In this document: positions 41,619-50,631 of the stretch, in pieces
How positions within the stretch are numbered: the stretch's first letter is position 1
Layout of the letters: the number at the start of each line of letters is the position of its first letter
Source: an uncultured Pirellula sp.
Lineage (GTDB): Bacteria > Planctomycetota > Planctomycetia > Pirellulales > Pirellulaceae
Reading direction: 5' to 3'
Assembly: GCA_903858115.1 (NCBI GenBank)
Contig: CAIOHR010000184.1
Location: forward strand, 23,379 to 87,378
DNA: 64,000 bases
Notes under the pieces: generated by a model
Databases searched by the model: none
The model's input: the letters and a program-made list of their open reading frames with translations, nothing else
What the model was told of the DNA's origin: nothing
Translations under genes and position numbers: made by a program

Positions 41619-44072
41619 ATGAAGAAGATACTGATATCTGCTGCTTTCGTAGCCATCTCTTGTTTGCCAGCCGTTGCGGAAGAGCCTGCCAAGATCACGT
41701 TTGACGATCACGTTAAACCGATTTTGCGCGAGCACTGCACCTCGTGTCACAACGCCAATGACAAGAAAAGCGGCTTGGCCCTCGATACTTATCAAGCGGT
41801 GATGGCAGGAGGTAGTGGTGGTGATGCGGTGGTCGCTGGTGATCTCGACTCATCGCGACTCTATGCGTTGGCTGCCCATAAAGAGCAGCCGTATATGCCT
41901 CCAAATCAGGATATGATTCCGCAAGCCAAAGTCGATTTGTTGAAGACATGGATTGAGCAGGGAATGCCGGAGAATAGCGGTTCCGAGATCAAGAAGCCAA
42001 AAGCAAATGCGATGGCAATCGCGGTCAAAATCGGTCGCCCGGAAGGTGCCCCGCCGATGCCTCTGACGATGCTGAAGCAAACTCCATTTTCGACGCAGCG
42101 GGCCGCGACGACGGCAGCCATAGCAGCCAGTCCATGGTCGCCGCTAATCGCGGTTGGCGGACAAATGCAGATCTCGTTGTATCATAGCGAGACAGGCCAG
42201 TTGATGGGTATCCTCCCCTTCCCCGAAGGCGAGCCTCAGTCGATTACGTTCTCGCGCGATGGAAAACTGGTACTCGTCGGAGGTGGCAAACACAGCCATT
42301 CCGGCTTCGCTGCGCTCTATGACATTGCCACGGGCAACCGCATCGCTCGCGTCGGTGATGAGCTTGATATCGTGCTCTCAGCGGACATCAATGACAACAA
42401 TCAATTGATTGCGTTGGCGGGACCGCAAAAGATGGTTCGCGTTTATGAGACACTTACCGGGCAACTCAAATACGAACAAAAGAAACACACCGATTGGATC
42501 TATTCGGTTGCCTTTAGTCCCGATGGATTGTTGTTGGCTACTTCGGATCGGAGTGGTGGTCTCATCGTTTGGGAAGCGGACACGGGACGGCTTTATCTCG
42601 ATCTTCAAGGACACAAGGGTGAAGTACGCTCGGTCGCTTGGAGGCCCGATTCCCAAGCGCTCGTCAGTGCATCGATGGATGGCACTCTCAAGATGTGGGA
42701 AATGAACGAAGGCAAGGTTCTCAAATCATGGGATGCCCATCCTCGCGGTGCGATGGCTGTAGCCGTTTGCAATGACGGAACGATCGTATCCACCGGTAAA
42801 GACAATAAAGTAAAGGTTTGGGATGCAGGCGGAAACGCAGCCGGGGAGATGCCAGCCCTCGTCGAAGCAGGGCATGAAGTCGCCATCACCGTCGATAGCA
42901 AACAAGTCGTAGCTGGTGACTGGGCAGGCAATGTACGTCTTTGGCAACGAGCCACTCCAGCGAATGAAACGCCACTTCCAGCAAACCCAGTTCCACTCGA
43001 AGCGATGCTGGCCAAGTCGCAAACCGCATTGGAGCAAGCGACCGTCGCAATGCAGTCGCTTCAAAAAGAGTTTATGGAAAAGAGTTCACAGCTAGGCGCG
43101 ATCCAAAAGCAAGTTGTCGATTTGCAAACACAGTTGTCGGCGGCTGTCACGCAGGTCCAATCGTTGACCGAAAAGCAGAATCAGATCAAACCGAACTACG
43201 ATTCGCTGACAGCCCAATGGAAAGCCAAGAGCGAGGAGATGATCCCTGTTCAGTCGAGTCGGCAGTCAAAACTGCAGATGCTCGCGGCAGCGAAGAATAA
43301 CAAGAGCAAGTTCGATAGCGGGATCGCCGAGCTACAAAAACAAAATGCGGTAGCCGGTGCAGACTCTGCAGCTATCGGGACGAAGGTAGCAGAGTCTCAA
43401 TTGCAATCTAGCATCCAAACGGCTGCACTAACTCAGATCGCAGAAGATCTTGCTCCCATCGAAGCAGATTTCCTGGTCCGAGAAAAGCAACTCACCGAAC
43501 TGAAGCCGATGGTCGACGCAATTACTTCGGAGTGGAACATCGTTGCGAAACAATTGGCACAGCAAACAGCTTTAAAGGGAACCTTGGAGCCTAAGGTAGA
43601 ACCGTTGAACGTAGCACTCAAATCGGCGACAGACGCGGCCGCGGCAACCAAAACAAAATTGGATACAGCGACCACCCAATTACAGCAGCATCAAGCGTCG
43701 GTAGCTCAGATTCAATCCGACATCGCTATGTTTGCAAACCGATTGACGGAGCTAGCCCAGAAGCGGACTGCGGCCGAACAAGCGTTGGCGGGAGTGGCGG
43801 CTCAAATCGAACCATCGCAATCGAATGTGAATGCAGCCAAGACGCAGGTGGACACGATTGCAGCAGAGGTTGCCAAGGTAGAGCAGCAGTTGGCCGCGTT
43901 GCAGAAACGTCTCACCGAAGAACAAGCAAAGAAAACTACTGCATCGAATGATATGAAGACGAAGCAGCAGGAACTCGATGTATTGCGAGAGAAATCGCAA
44001 CAGCTTGAGACAGAACTGGCAAACCATGCGATGCAAACGCAACTGTTCGAACAAAGCTACGGCAAGAAGTAA
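41619..44072 (+). CDS. Planctomycete cytochrome-c domain / WD40 / coiled-coil protein
   Basis: 817 residues. Signal peptide MKKILISAAFVAISCLPAVA. A planctomycete-type cytochrome c domain has the heme motif CTSCH (about 41-45) and a possible distal Met in 'PYMPPNQ'. A WD40 propeller covers about 150-450 (for example 'HTDWIYSVAFSPDGLLLATSDRSG', 'HKGEVRSVAWRPDSQALVSAS'). The last 350 residues are Ala/Gln/Lys-rich and predicted coiled coil, ending without an anchor. It starts 6 bases after the DUF1553 gene. It may carry electrons and form a periplasmic scaffold (inference). Confidence 0.93.
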   Translation: MKKILISAAFVAISCLPAVAEEPAKITFDDHVKPILREHCTSCHNANDKKSGLALDTYQAVMAGGSGGDAVVAGDLDSSRLYALAAHKEQPYMPPNQDMIPQAKVDLLKTWIEQGMPENSGSEIKKPKANAMAIAVKIGRPEGAPPMPLTMLKQTPFSTQRAATTAAIAASPWSPLIAVGGQMQISLYHSETGQLMGILPFPEGEPQSITFSRDGKLVLVGGGKHSHSGFAALYDIATGNRIARVGDELDIVLSADINDNNQLIALAGPQKMVRVYETLTGQLKYEQKKHTDWIYSVAFSPDGLLLATSDRSGGLIVWEADTGRLYLDLQGHKGEVRSVAWRPDSQALVSASMDGTLKMWEMNEGKVLKSWDAHPRGAMAVAVCNDGTIVSTGKDNKVKVWDAGGNAAGEMPALVEAGHEVAITVDSKQVVAGDWAGNVRLWQRATPANETPLPANPVPLEAMLAKSQTALEQATVAMQSLQKEFMEKSSQLGAIQKQVVDLQTQLSAAVTQVQSLTEKQNQIKPNYDSLTAQWKAKSEEMIPVQSSRQSKLQMLAAAKNNKSKFDSGIAELQKQNAVAGADSAAIGTKVAESQLQSSIQTAALTQIAEDLAPIEADFLVREKQLTELKPMVDAITSEWNIVAKQLAQQTALKGTLEPKVEPLNVALKSATDAAAATKTKLDTATTQLQQHQASVAQIQSDIAMFANRLTELAQKRTAAEQALAGVAAQIEPSQSNVNAAKTQVDTIAAEVAKVEQQLAALQKRLTEEQAKKTTASNDMKTKQQELDVLREKSQQLETELANHAMQTQLFEQSYGKK

Positions 44073-44284
44073 GCATTGAGTTACGCTGCCTCTTGGGGAT
44101 GCTGAATAATCTAGCTTGGTCTCTAGAGTTTGGGCGATTGGAATCGCTATCACTGTAGCTGGTACGTTCGCTAGCATTCGGACTGGGGATATTGGCTCGG
44201 TTCGACTTGACCCGCCATTCGGTCGTCGGATACTCTGCTGCGGACGATAGGATAGCTCACTCTAGAACCGACAAGGATTGTCGT

Positions 44285-45451
44285 ATGTCGCAGGCTGCAC
44301 CCAAGCAGACGCAAGTACCGCTATTGGATGTCAATCGCGGAAACCAAGCACTTCACGCGGAAATCATGGAGGCGATCGAATCCGTTGTGAGCAGCGGTCG
44401 CTTTCTTCACGGACCGGACGTGGGTGAGCTCGAATGTAAGGTTGCGGGTGTCTGTGAGACCAAACACGCCATCGGATGTGCGTCGGGAAGCGATGCATTG
44501 TTATTGGCATTGATGTCGATTGATATCCAACCGGGCGATGAAGTGATCGTCCCAAGCTTCACCTTTTTCGCAACCGCCTCAGCGGTCTCTCGACTCGGGG
44601 CGATTCCCGTTTTTGTCGATATCGATCCACACACCTACAACATTGACGCTTCCTTGATCGAAGGTAACATTTCGTCAAGAACCCGAGCGATCATTCCTGT
44701 TCATTTGTTCGGACAATGCGCCGCCATGGATCGCATTTGCGGTATCGGGCAATCGCATAACATCACCATCATCGAAGATGCCGCGCAAGCGATCGGTGCC
44801 ACCTACCTCGATCGACCTGCAGGATCGTGGGGCGAAATGGGTTGCCTCAGCTTCTATCCGACCAAAAATCTTGGCGGAATGGGAGATGGCGGAATGATGG
44901 TTTGCCATAGCGATACACTGGCTAGCAAGCTCCGTCTTCTAGCATCGCATGGGATGTCGCCGCGTTACTACCATAAAGTCTTAGGAATCAATAGTCGCCT
45001 CGACACGATCCAAGCAGCCGTTCTGCGCGTGAAGATGGCTCATCTCCAAGCTTACAGCGAAGCCCGCCAGAGCAATGCCGCTCGGTATAACGATTTGTTG
45101 TCCAAACATGGTTTAACGCAATGGTTTGAATTGCCGTACCATGCACCCGAGGCAGGTCACGTTTGGAATCAATATGGCATCCGCGTTCATTCAGGGCTTC
45201 GAGATGCGATGCGTCGCCATTTGACAGAGATGGGCATCGGCAACGAAGTCTATTATCCTGTCCCTCTGCATCAACAAGAGTGCTTCCGCGAACTAGGGTA
45301 TGCGACGGGCAGTCTGCCTGAGACCGAAACTGCCGCCGCAGAGATTTTGCATCTCCCGATCTATCCCGAGTTGACGGAGTCGGAACAAGATATGGTCATC
45401 GAGGGTATCAAGCGATTTTATGCTTCAGCCACCCTACGTCGAACTGCCTAA
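44285..45451 (+). CDS. DegT/DnrJ/EryC1-family PLP aminotransferase
   Basis: 388 residues from the ATG at 44285 with AAGGA upstream; the frame extends to 44192. Family motifs include 'HAIGCASGSDALLLAL', 'GDEVIVPSFTFFATASAV', 'IIPVHLFGQCAAMD', 'IIEDAAQAIGA' and the PLP lysine in 'SFYPTKNLGGMGDGG', followed by 'RLDTIQAAVL'. The enzymes transfer an amino group to keto-sugars for surface polysaccharides or antibiotics. No other sugar-nucleotide gene is next to it, so the product is not evident. Confidence 0.93.
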   Translation: MSQAAPKQTQVPLLDVNRGNQALHAEIMEAIESVVSSGRFLHGPDVGELECKVAGVCETKHAIGCASGSDALLLALMSIDIQPGDEVIVPSFTFFATASAVSRLGAIPVFVDIDPHTYNIDASLIEGNISSRTRAIIPVHLFGQCAAMDRICGIGQSHNITIIEDAAQAIGATYLDRPAGSWGEMGCLSFYPTKNLGGMGDGGMMVCHSDTLASKLRLLASHGMSPRYYHKVLGINSRLDTIQAAVLRVKMAHLQAYSEARQSNAARYNDLLSKHGLTQWFELPYHAPEAGHVWNQYGIRVHSGLRDAMRRHLTEMGIGNEVYYPVPLHQQECFRELGYATGSLPETETAAAEILHLPIYPELTESEQDMVIEGIKRFYASATLRRTA

Positions 45452-45483
45452 GGAAGCGGGGCGTCGATCGTAACACGGACCGA

Positions 45484-45537
45484 AACCGTGGGCTAGCGCC
45501 CTTCGGCTCATCAGCCGCAACGCGCTAGCGTCCGGTT
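45484..45537. repeat. Palindromic REP-like intergenic element
   Basis: The 54 bases fold into a long hairpin. The outer arms are AACCGTGGGCTAGCGCC and CGCGCTAGCGTCCGGTT (imperfect); the inner arms are CGGCT and AGCCG around CATC. A half copy lies at 10935-10960. It occupies the gap between the DegT aminotransferase and PIG-L genes. Confidence 0.75.
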
Positions 45538-45606
45538 CAGCCCGACAAATGATCGATGCCAGGAAGCGGGCAGGTAACAATACGTTCATCTTGGAAGAAC
45601 ATTAGC

Positions 45607-46386
45607 ATGCGAATACTTGTCTTGGGTGCGCATCCTGACGATGCCGAGTTCTTTGCAGGAGGCTTCCTTGCAAAACGAGCGGCAACAGGCGCAACCATTC
45701 GAATTGTAAGCGTTACGAACGGTCAGTCTGGCCATCAGTCGATCCCTGAAGTCGAACTGATCAACATCAGGCGATCAGAAGCCTCCAGAGCAGGAGCCGT
45801 GATCGGAGCCGCGTATGTCACCGGAGATTTTCCGGACGGATCGTTGCAACCGACGCTTGAGTTGCGATCGTTTGTCGTAACGGAGATACGCAAATTTGCA
45901 CCGGATCTTGTTTTGACACATCGGCCTTTCGACTACCATCCGGATCATCGAGCGGTAGGGCAAGCGGTACAAGATGCATCCTACATGGTATTGGTACCGA
46001 AAGTGGTACCTGCAATCGCTCCACCGACGCGCGAGCCAATCGTCGCTTACATGAACGATCTGTTTACGCGTCCGTGCCCGTTTCGAGCGGATGTTGTCAT
46101 GGACGTGTCAGACTATCTGGATAAAGCATTGGCCATGATGGAATGCCACGAGTCACAGTTCTTTGATTGGTTACCGTGGATTGAGAGAATCGACGACCAA
46201 GTACCCAAAGAACGATCGCAACAGCGAATCTGGCTTCGCGAGTGGTATCGGGAGAAACTCAAAGTTCGTATCGACCGATTCTGGGGCGATCGACCAGGTC
46301 CGCGTCCAGAAATGGTGGAAGCGTTCGAGATCTCCGAATATGCCGGAAAGCCAAGCGAAACGATGATGAACGAGCTCTTTTCGTAG
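45607..46386 (+). CDS. PIG-L family deacetylase (BshB-like)
   Basis: 259 residues from the ATG at 45607, preceded by GGAAGAA; the frame extends to 45556. The zinc-site motif AHPDDAEF lies at about 8-15, and the second motif 'YHPDHRAVGQA' is in the middle. The LmbE/PIG-L family removes acetyl groups from N-acetylglucosamine-type substrates in bacillithiol, mycothiol, GPI or antibiotic pathways. Nothing nearby names the substrate. It follows the aminotransferase gene after a palindromic repeat and may be separately transcribed. Confidence 0.9.
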   Translation: MRILVLGAHPDDAEFFAGGFLAKRAATGATIRIVSVTNGQSGHQSIPEVELINIRRSEASRAGAVIGAAYVTGDFPDGSLQPTLELRSFVVTEIRKFAPDLVLTHRPFDYHPDHRAVGQAVQDASYMVLVPKVVPAIAPPTREPIVAYMNDLFTRPCPFRADVVMDVSDYLDKALAMMECHESQFFDWLPWIERIDDQVPKERSQQRIWLREWYREKLKVRIDRFWGDRPGPRPEMVEAFEISEYAGKPSETMMNELFS

Positions 46387-46474
46387 TGGCATTACCTCGA
46401 TTGGACTACCATATAGATCGTAAATTCTCGCCCGTTAAGTTCACCTTGGCAAACACTTGATAGCGATTTAGGTA

Positions 46475-46787
46475 ATGAAAGACCCTCAATCGGAACCGCC
46501 TTGGTCCACTCATACCCCCTGTCGAATCTCGGCTGCCGGATTCCGAATCGTCTGCCAACGATACCGAACTGGCTCGTCTTGTAGCGATCAAGCTTCCTCA
46601 CCGTCGCATGTGCAGCGAAACAGCCAAACGATCCTATTTGCTTGATTGCCTCTCCCAAGGCATGGCGAAGATGCAACTGAACTTGATTCCAGCGTATTCC
46701 CTCCCGCGGAAACGGGATTCAGTTCATAATGTCACAAATACAACCTCGATCAGATTCTTTCGAATCGAGTTGCATTCATCACGCTGA
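46475..46787 (+). pseudogene. Possible small frameshifted gene in the 46387-46830 gap
   Basis: An ATG at 46475 (MKDPQSEPPWSTHTP) leads to a run of five C near 46508. Adding one C would join it to a second frame reading PVESRLPDSESSANDTELARLVAIKLP and onward to a TGA at 46785. Together this would encode about 104 residues. I do not recognise a family. The rest of this 444-base gap shows nothing; a 94-codon minus-strand frame looks spurious. Confidence 0.22.
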
Positions 46788-46830
46788 ATGAGTTTATCGT
46801 TCAGCTAGGAACAAACCATTGGGAGTATCA

Positions 46831-47790
46831 ATGTCTATCATCACATCGAGGCGCGCGCTTCTTCAGATGACCGGTTCTGCATTGTTGGCGGTTACTTCTC
46901 CGGTGATGGCCCAAACACCGATCCGACGATTTGGGAATGCTAAGTTTACACCTACATTGAATGCCTATTCATTTCTTGAATTGCTCAATGCCAACCGCAT
47001 CGACTCGACGAAAGGCATCGACCTCTTCGGAGTCTGCGATTTTTGTGCCCAACACGACATCGAAGCTGTGGATCTGACAGGGTACTTTTTTCCTGACTAC
47101 CCAAAGCCTCCAGACGATACGTTCGTGAGCCGCCTCAAAAAATATGTTCATGATCGAGGAATCGTCATCAGCGGGACTGGAGTAAAAAACGACTTTGCGA
47201 CGGCGGACAAAACGGTTCGCGCCGAAGGCGTACAATTGACAAAGGATTGGATCGAAGCCGCAGCAAGGTTTGGTGCGCCTGTCGTTCGCGTCTTTGCTGG
47301 GCCGATTAAGGAGAAAGATTGGAAGCAAGCCGCAGGCGGTGCCAGACGTGAGGATGTTGAAAAATGGATGGCGGACGATCTCCGCACTTGCGCAGAGTAT
47401 GGCCAAAAGTTTGGTGTGCTCGTGTCTGTGCAGAACCACGGCGATTTCCTTAGTTCGGGCCCAGAACACCTTAGCCTTCTCAAACGGGTGGATCACCCTT
47501 TTTGTGGCGCGCTCGTAGACACAGGTAAATATCTTACCGCCGACCCGTATGCGGACATCGCCATGATGGTACCTTACGCTACGAACTGGCAAATCAAGGA
47601 AACTTTAGGTAGCACCCTCAAGTCGCAGCCAACCGACTTTAAAAAACTTGCGAGGGTCATCCGGGACGGCGGCTACCGTGGATTCGTTCCAATCGAGACT
47701 TTGTCCATGGGTCGTAAAGACTACAATCCTTACGTCGAGATAGTAAAAGTTCTAACCGCCATGCGGGAGGCAATCGCTGAATTGAATTAA
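46831..47790 (+). CDS. Sugar phosphate isomerase/epimerase-like TIM-barrel protein, Tat-exported
   Basis: 319 residues from the ATG at 46831, preceded by GGGAG; a TTG at 46819 is in frame. Twin-arginine signal SRRALLQMTGSALLAVTS. Barrel motifs: 'FCAQHDIEAVDLTGYFFPDYP' (early strand), 'GAPVVRVFAG', 'GVLVSVQNHGDFL', 'FCGALVDTGKY' (metal Asp), 'NWQIKETL' and 'GFVPIETLSMG' (final Glu). It belongs to the same superfamily as the protein at 20259-21212, but the two are clearly divergent. Likely periplasmic isomerase/epimerase; substrate unknown. Confidence 0.87.
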   Translation: MSIITSRRALLQMTGSALLAVTSPVMAQTPIRRFGNAKFTPTLNAYSFLELLNANRIDSTKGIDLFGVCDFCAQHDIEAVDLTGYFFPDYPKPPDDTFVSRLKKYVHDRGIVISGTGVKNDFATADKTVRAEGVQLTKDWIEAAARFGAPVVRVFAGPIKEKDWKQAAGGARREDVEKWMADDLRTCAEYGQKFGVLVSVQNHGDFLSSGPEHLSLLKRVDHPFCGALVDTGKYLTADPYADIAMMVPYATNWQIKETLGSTLKSQPTDFKKLARVIRDGGYRGFVPIETLSMGRKDYNPYVEIVKVLTAMREAIAELN

Positions 47791-47798
47791 ACGGACGC

Positions 47799-49106
47799 CT
47801 ATTGCACGAGTAGCTTGAATCTCTCACCAACAACTTCGTCGCGTCGATTGGTCTTTGATTTCTCGTCGGATTCCAACTGATCCAATCTTGCTCGCAAGTC
47901 TTCAATCTCCGCGCGGCGGATGGCTCGCAAGGAATCGAACTGGTCGTGGAGGATTTGCTTCAGTTGCGATGCAGCCGCCTCTTTCGTGGCGTTGTCTTTG
48001 CTCTGCTTGTAGGCGGTCAACGCGAGAACCAAGGCATCGTCGATCGAACGCTTGTCGATGGCATAATCGGAATCTGCCATCGATTTCGATGATGACGGGG
48101 ACTTCGTCGCAACATCGGCGGCAAACGGATCGGAATTGCTTTTGTCGTTGACCGCGACAGCAGGTCCAGAACCGCCGAATGGGTCGTCTGCCGATGCCGA
48201 GCCGCGAAATGGATATTCTTCGGATTGTTGCTTCTTCTGCAACAGCAACAAATCGACGTAAGCATCAAACAGCGCGCGACCGCTGAGAGTCTCGACTTTT
48301 CCGTTTCGAGTGATCGCGATCCCAATCCCTCCGTTGGCGGCAACAACTGCGGTTCCAATTTTGGCTTCCCTAGTAATCGCGGGGACGTAGCTCTTCGCAG
48401 GAGCTTCATAGATTTCTTGCTCTTTCGTTTCGACTTGCTTCTGGATATCTAGATCCGCTTCCTTGGTACTGAGAATGGTTCCATTTTGCATCGCAAGCCT
48501 TAACAACGAGACGCCATTCTTCTCGACGATATCGGGTTGGCCAACATAGTTGACAAAGGCCGACTGCATCTTTGCGTCCAATACCAGATCGCGAATAACG
48601 TAACGAGAAGAAACCTGTTTCGAGTCCAGATTTTGAACGAGTTCGGCAAGCTCAGGGCGAAGTTCTGGGCGCAAGAGCTCTTTGGCACCGACTATCTCGT
48701 ACTCAACCAAATATACGCCCCCCATCCCACCCATTCCCATGCCCATGCTGCCGCCAATGCCGCCCATACCGCCCATACCGCCCATAATTTCCGCATCGGG
48801 AGCTGACTTCTTGATCAGCAGCGCCAACCCAGCTTGCGAATGAGCCTTGATATTGCCGACTCGAATCTCATGAGTCACATGAACTATCCCTTTGAATTTT
48901 TCGCGGAACTCCTTTTGAGCCCGCAAATACTCTGTTGATGGTCCACTCATTCCGCCAGTTCCAAATCCTCCCTCGCCACCTACGTCACCCTCCCCTCCTA
49001 GTCCACTGCTACTACCAGGCTGCGCATGAAGCTGCAATGGTAGAGTCCAAGAGAGCACTCCAAGAGTCAAACCAAACACCGACGTTCTCATCCAATTCAT
49101 TCTCAT
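47799..49106 (-). CDS. Secreted protein with Gly/Met-rich repeat, third gene of the sigma-kinase unit
   Basis: 435 residues from the ATG at 49106, which has a GAGGAAAG site; the frame extends to 49169. Signal peptide MRTSVFGLTLGVLSWTLPLQLHA, then a Gly-rich segment and a striking MGGMGGMGGIGGSMGMGMGG run at about 109-130. The middle has a trypsin-like-protease-like look ('KIGTAVVAANGGIGIAITRNGKV') without a visible catalytic triad. The C-terminus is a coiled coil (RAEIEDLRARLDQLESDEK). It begins 28 bases after the kinase gene. The function is unknown. Confidence 0.7.
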   Translation of the reverse strand: MRMNWMRTSVFGLTLGVLSWTLPLQLHAQPGSSSGLGGEGDVGGEGGFGTGGMSGPSTEYLRAQKEFREKFKGIVHVTHEIRVGNIKAHSQAGLALLIKKSAPDAEIMGGMGGMGGIGGSMGMGMGGMGGVYLVEYEIVGAKELLRPELRPELAELVQNLDSKQVSSRYVIRDLVLDAKMQSAFVNYVGQPDIVEKNGVSLLRLAMQNGTILSTKEADLDIQKQVETKEQEIYEAPAKSYVPAITREAKIGTAVVAANGGIGIAITRNGKVETLSGRALFDAYVDLLLLQKKQQSEEYPFRGSASADDPFGGSGPAVAVNDKSNSDPFAADVATKSPSSSKSMADSDYAIDKRSIDDALVLALTAYKQSKDNATKEAAASQLKQILHDQFDSLRAIRRAEIEDLRARLDQLESDEKSKTNRRDEVVGERFKLLVQ

Positions 49107-49134
49107 GGTTCTTTCCTCAATCATTATCTCAAGT

Positions 49135-50631
49135 TCAACGATTATCCGACTCCAGCCGATGGATTGCATTCTCTATGGCTTGTAATGAACTCCATGTCGC
49201 ATCTTCGTCTCGCCAGCGAGTCGCAATGCTTCTATCCATTGCTTCACTCTGTTCGTACCAGACAGCATCCGATTCTTTGGCGATCTCGTCTGGCTGCTGA
49301 ACGGTCTGCGCAGTCTCGAGTTCGCGAGGCTGTTCGAGATCAAGCCTCGTTACATAGCTCCACGCAAATAGCAATCCGATGCACCCGAGTGTAAAAACCA
49401 AGCTTGTGGCGATGGCGAGTGGCGACGTGGTTGACTTGATCGCCAGTCCTTTTGGCAAAGGGTGAAGCGAGGGATGTTCCAAATGCTTCTCGCATTCGAC
49501 GAGCAGTTCGGCAACTTCGACTGCTGACGCAAAGCGTTGATTGCGATCCTTTTCCAAGAGGCGCATGACCAATCGTGCAAGCCATTCGGGCGTTGTTGGT
49601 TGAACGGTCGAAAGGGAACGCGGGGACTCTTCGATCAGTCGCTTCACGACTGTGTAGGCGTTGGGAGCTCGAAACGGTGGATGCCCTGCCAGCATCGCGT
49701 ACATCACACTTCCCAAGCTAAACAGATCGCTTCGCGCGTCGATCTCCATTCCATTTGCTTGTTCCGGGCTCATAAAGTTCGGAGTCCCCGCCAGCAACCC
49801 ACTGTGTGTCAGGCTCGCGTCGCCAGCCGCTTGGGCTAGTCCGAAATCGGTCAATACAGCACGCTGCCCGTTCCGTTCGATCAAGATGTTGCCGGGTTTG
49901 ATATCTCGGTGGATCAACCCGCGTTCGTGTGCCGCCGCCAGCCCCAATGCGACTTGTCTGGCGATACGAACCGTTTGCAATGGTGTCAATGCACCGGACT
50001 CTTCGATCATCTCTTGCAAATTGATACCGGGGACATAGCTCATCACCAAGTATGGAATCTCGCCATGCGATGCGACAGCATGAATGGGGACCACAAACGG
50101 ACTCACGATACTGGCGGCAGACTGAGCCTCGCGAACGAATCGTTGTTTGGCGCTGCCGATCAGACTGACGCTCGGTGCGAGAAGCTTGATCGCAACATAC
50201 CGTTGCAGTTCGCGGTCGTATCCTTTGAAGACGATTCCCATGCCACCTGCACCGAGTGGCTCAACAACATCGTATTCATCTAAAGTACCAAGCAACGATG
50301 GATTCTCGGAACGATCAAACATTCGTTTGGCGATATCGGCGATGGCTTCGGATTGAAGGTTCCGCCGTTCACGAATCGTTGCGTTGGGTCCGGTCGAGTG
50401 TTGACTCTCGACTTTCTGATTGCCAATCCACGATTCTTTTTCTCCCAATTCCTTTAACCACAATGCCGCAGTCGAGATATCCGCGTAGTGTGAGCATTTA
50501 GAATCGAAAACACCTTGGCATTGTTCGCAAACACTCAAATGCTTTTCGAGGGCTGGCAATTGCTCGGGTGGCAACGCATCTTCCCAAAATTGCTCGATCT
50601 GTTCGAGATTGCAAGCGGATCGTTTCGACAT
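49135..50631 (-). CDS. Membrane-bound Ser/Thr protein kinase with N-terminal zinc-finger-like segment
   Basis: 498 residues from the ATG at 50631, which overlaps the sigma-factor stop (TAATG). A short HC2-like segment (EKHLSVCEQCQGVF) is at about 29-42, as in anti-sigma factors. The kinase domain (about 120-385) has the Gly loop GAGGMGIVFKG, VAIKLL, catalytic HRDIKPGNIL, DFGLAQ and the GTPNFMSPEQA segment. A membrane helix follows (LAIATSLVFTLGCIGLLFAWSY), with a short extracytoplasmic tail. This Pkn2/PknB-like kinase is probably regulated with the coupled sigma factor. Confidence 0.95.
   Translation of the reverse strand: MSKRSACNLEQIEQFWEDALPPEQLPALEKHLSVCEQCQGVFDSKCSHYADISTAALWLKELGEKESWIGNQKVESQHSTGPNATIRERRNLQSEAIADIAKRMFDRSENPSLLGTLDEYDVVEPLGAGGMGIVFKGYDRELQRYVAIKLLAPSVSLIGSAKQRFVREAQSAASIVSPFVVPIHAVASHGEIPYLVMSYVPGINLQEMIEESGALTPLQTVRIARQVALGLAAAHERGLIHRDIKPGNILIERNGQRAVLTDFGLAQAAGDASLTHSGLLAGTPNFMSPEQANGMEIDARSDLFSLGSVMYAMLAGHPPFRAPNAYTVVKRLIEESPRSLSTVQPTTPEWLARLVMRLLEKDRNQRFASAVEVAELLVECEKHLEHPSLHPLPKGLAIKSTTSPLAIATSLVFTLGCIGLLFAWSYVTRLDLEQPRELETAQTVQQPDEIAKESDAVWYEQSEAMDRSIATRWRDEDATWSSLQAIENAIHRLESDNR

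Noticed and set aside
46392..46676. 94-codon minus-strand frame after the PIG-L gene
   Set aside because: Arg/Gly/Phe-rich composition typical of a shadow frame, with no start signal or family.
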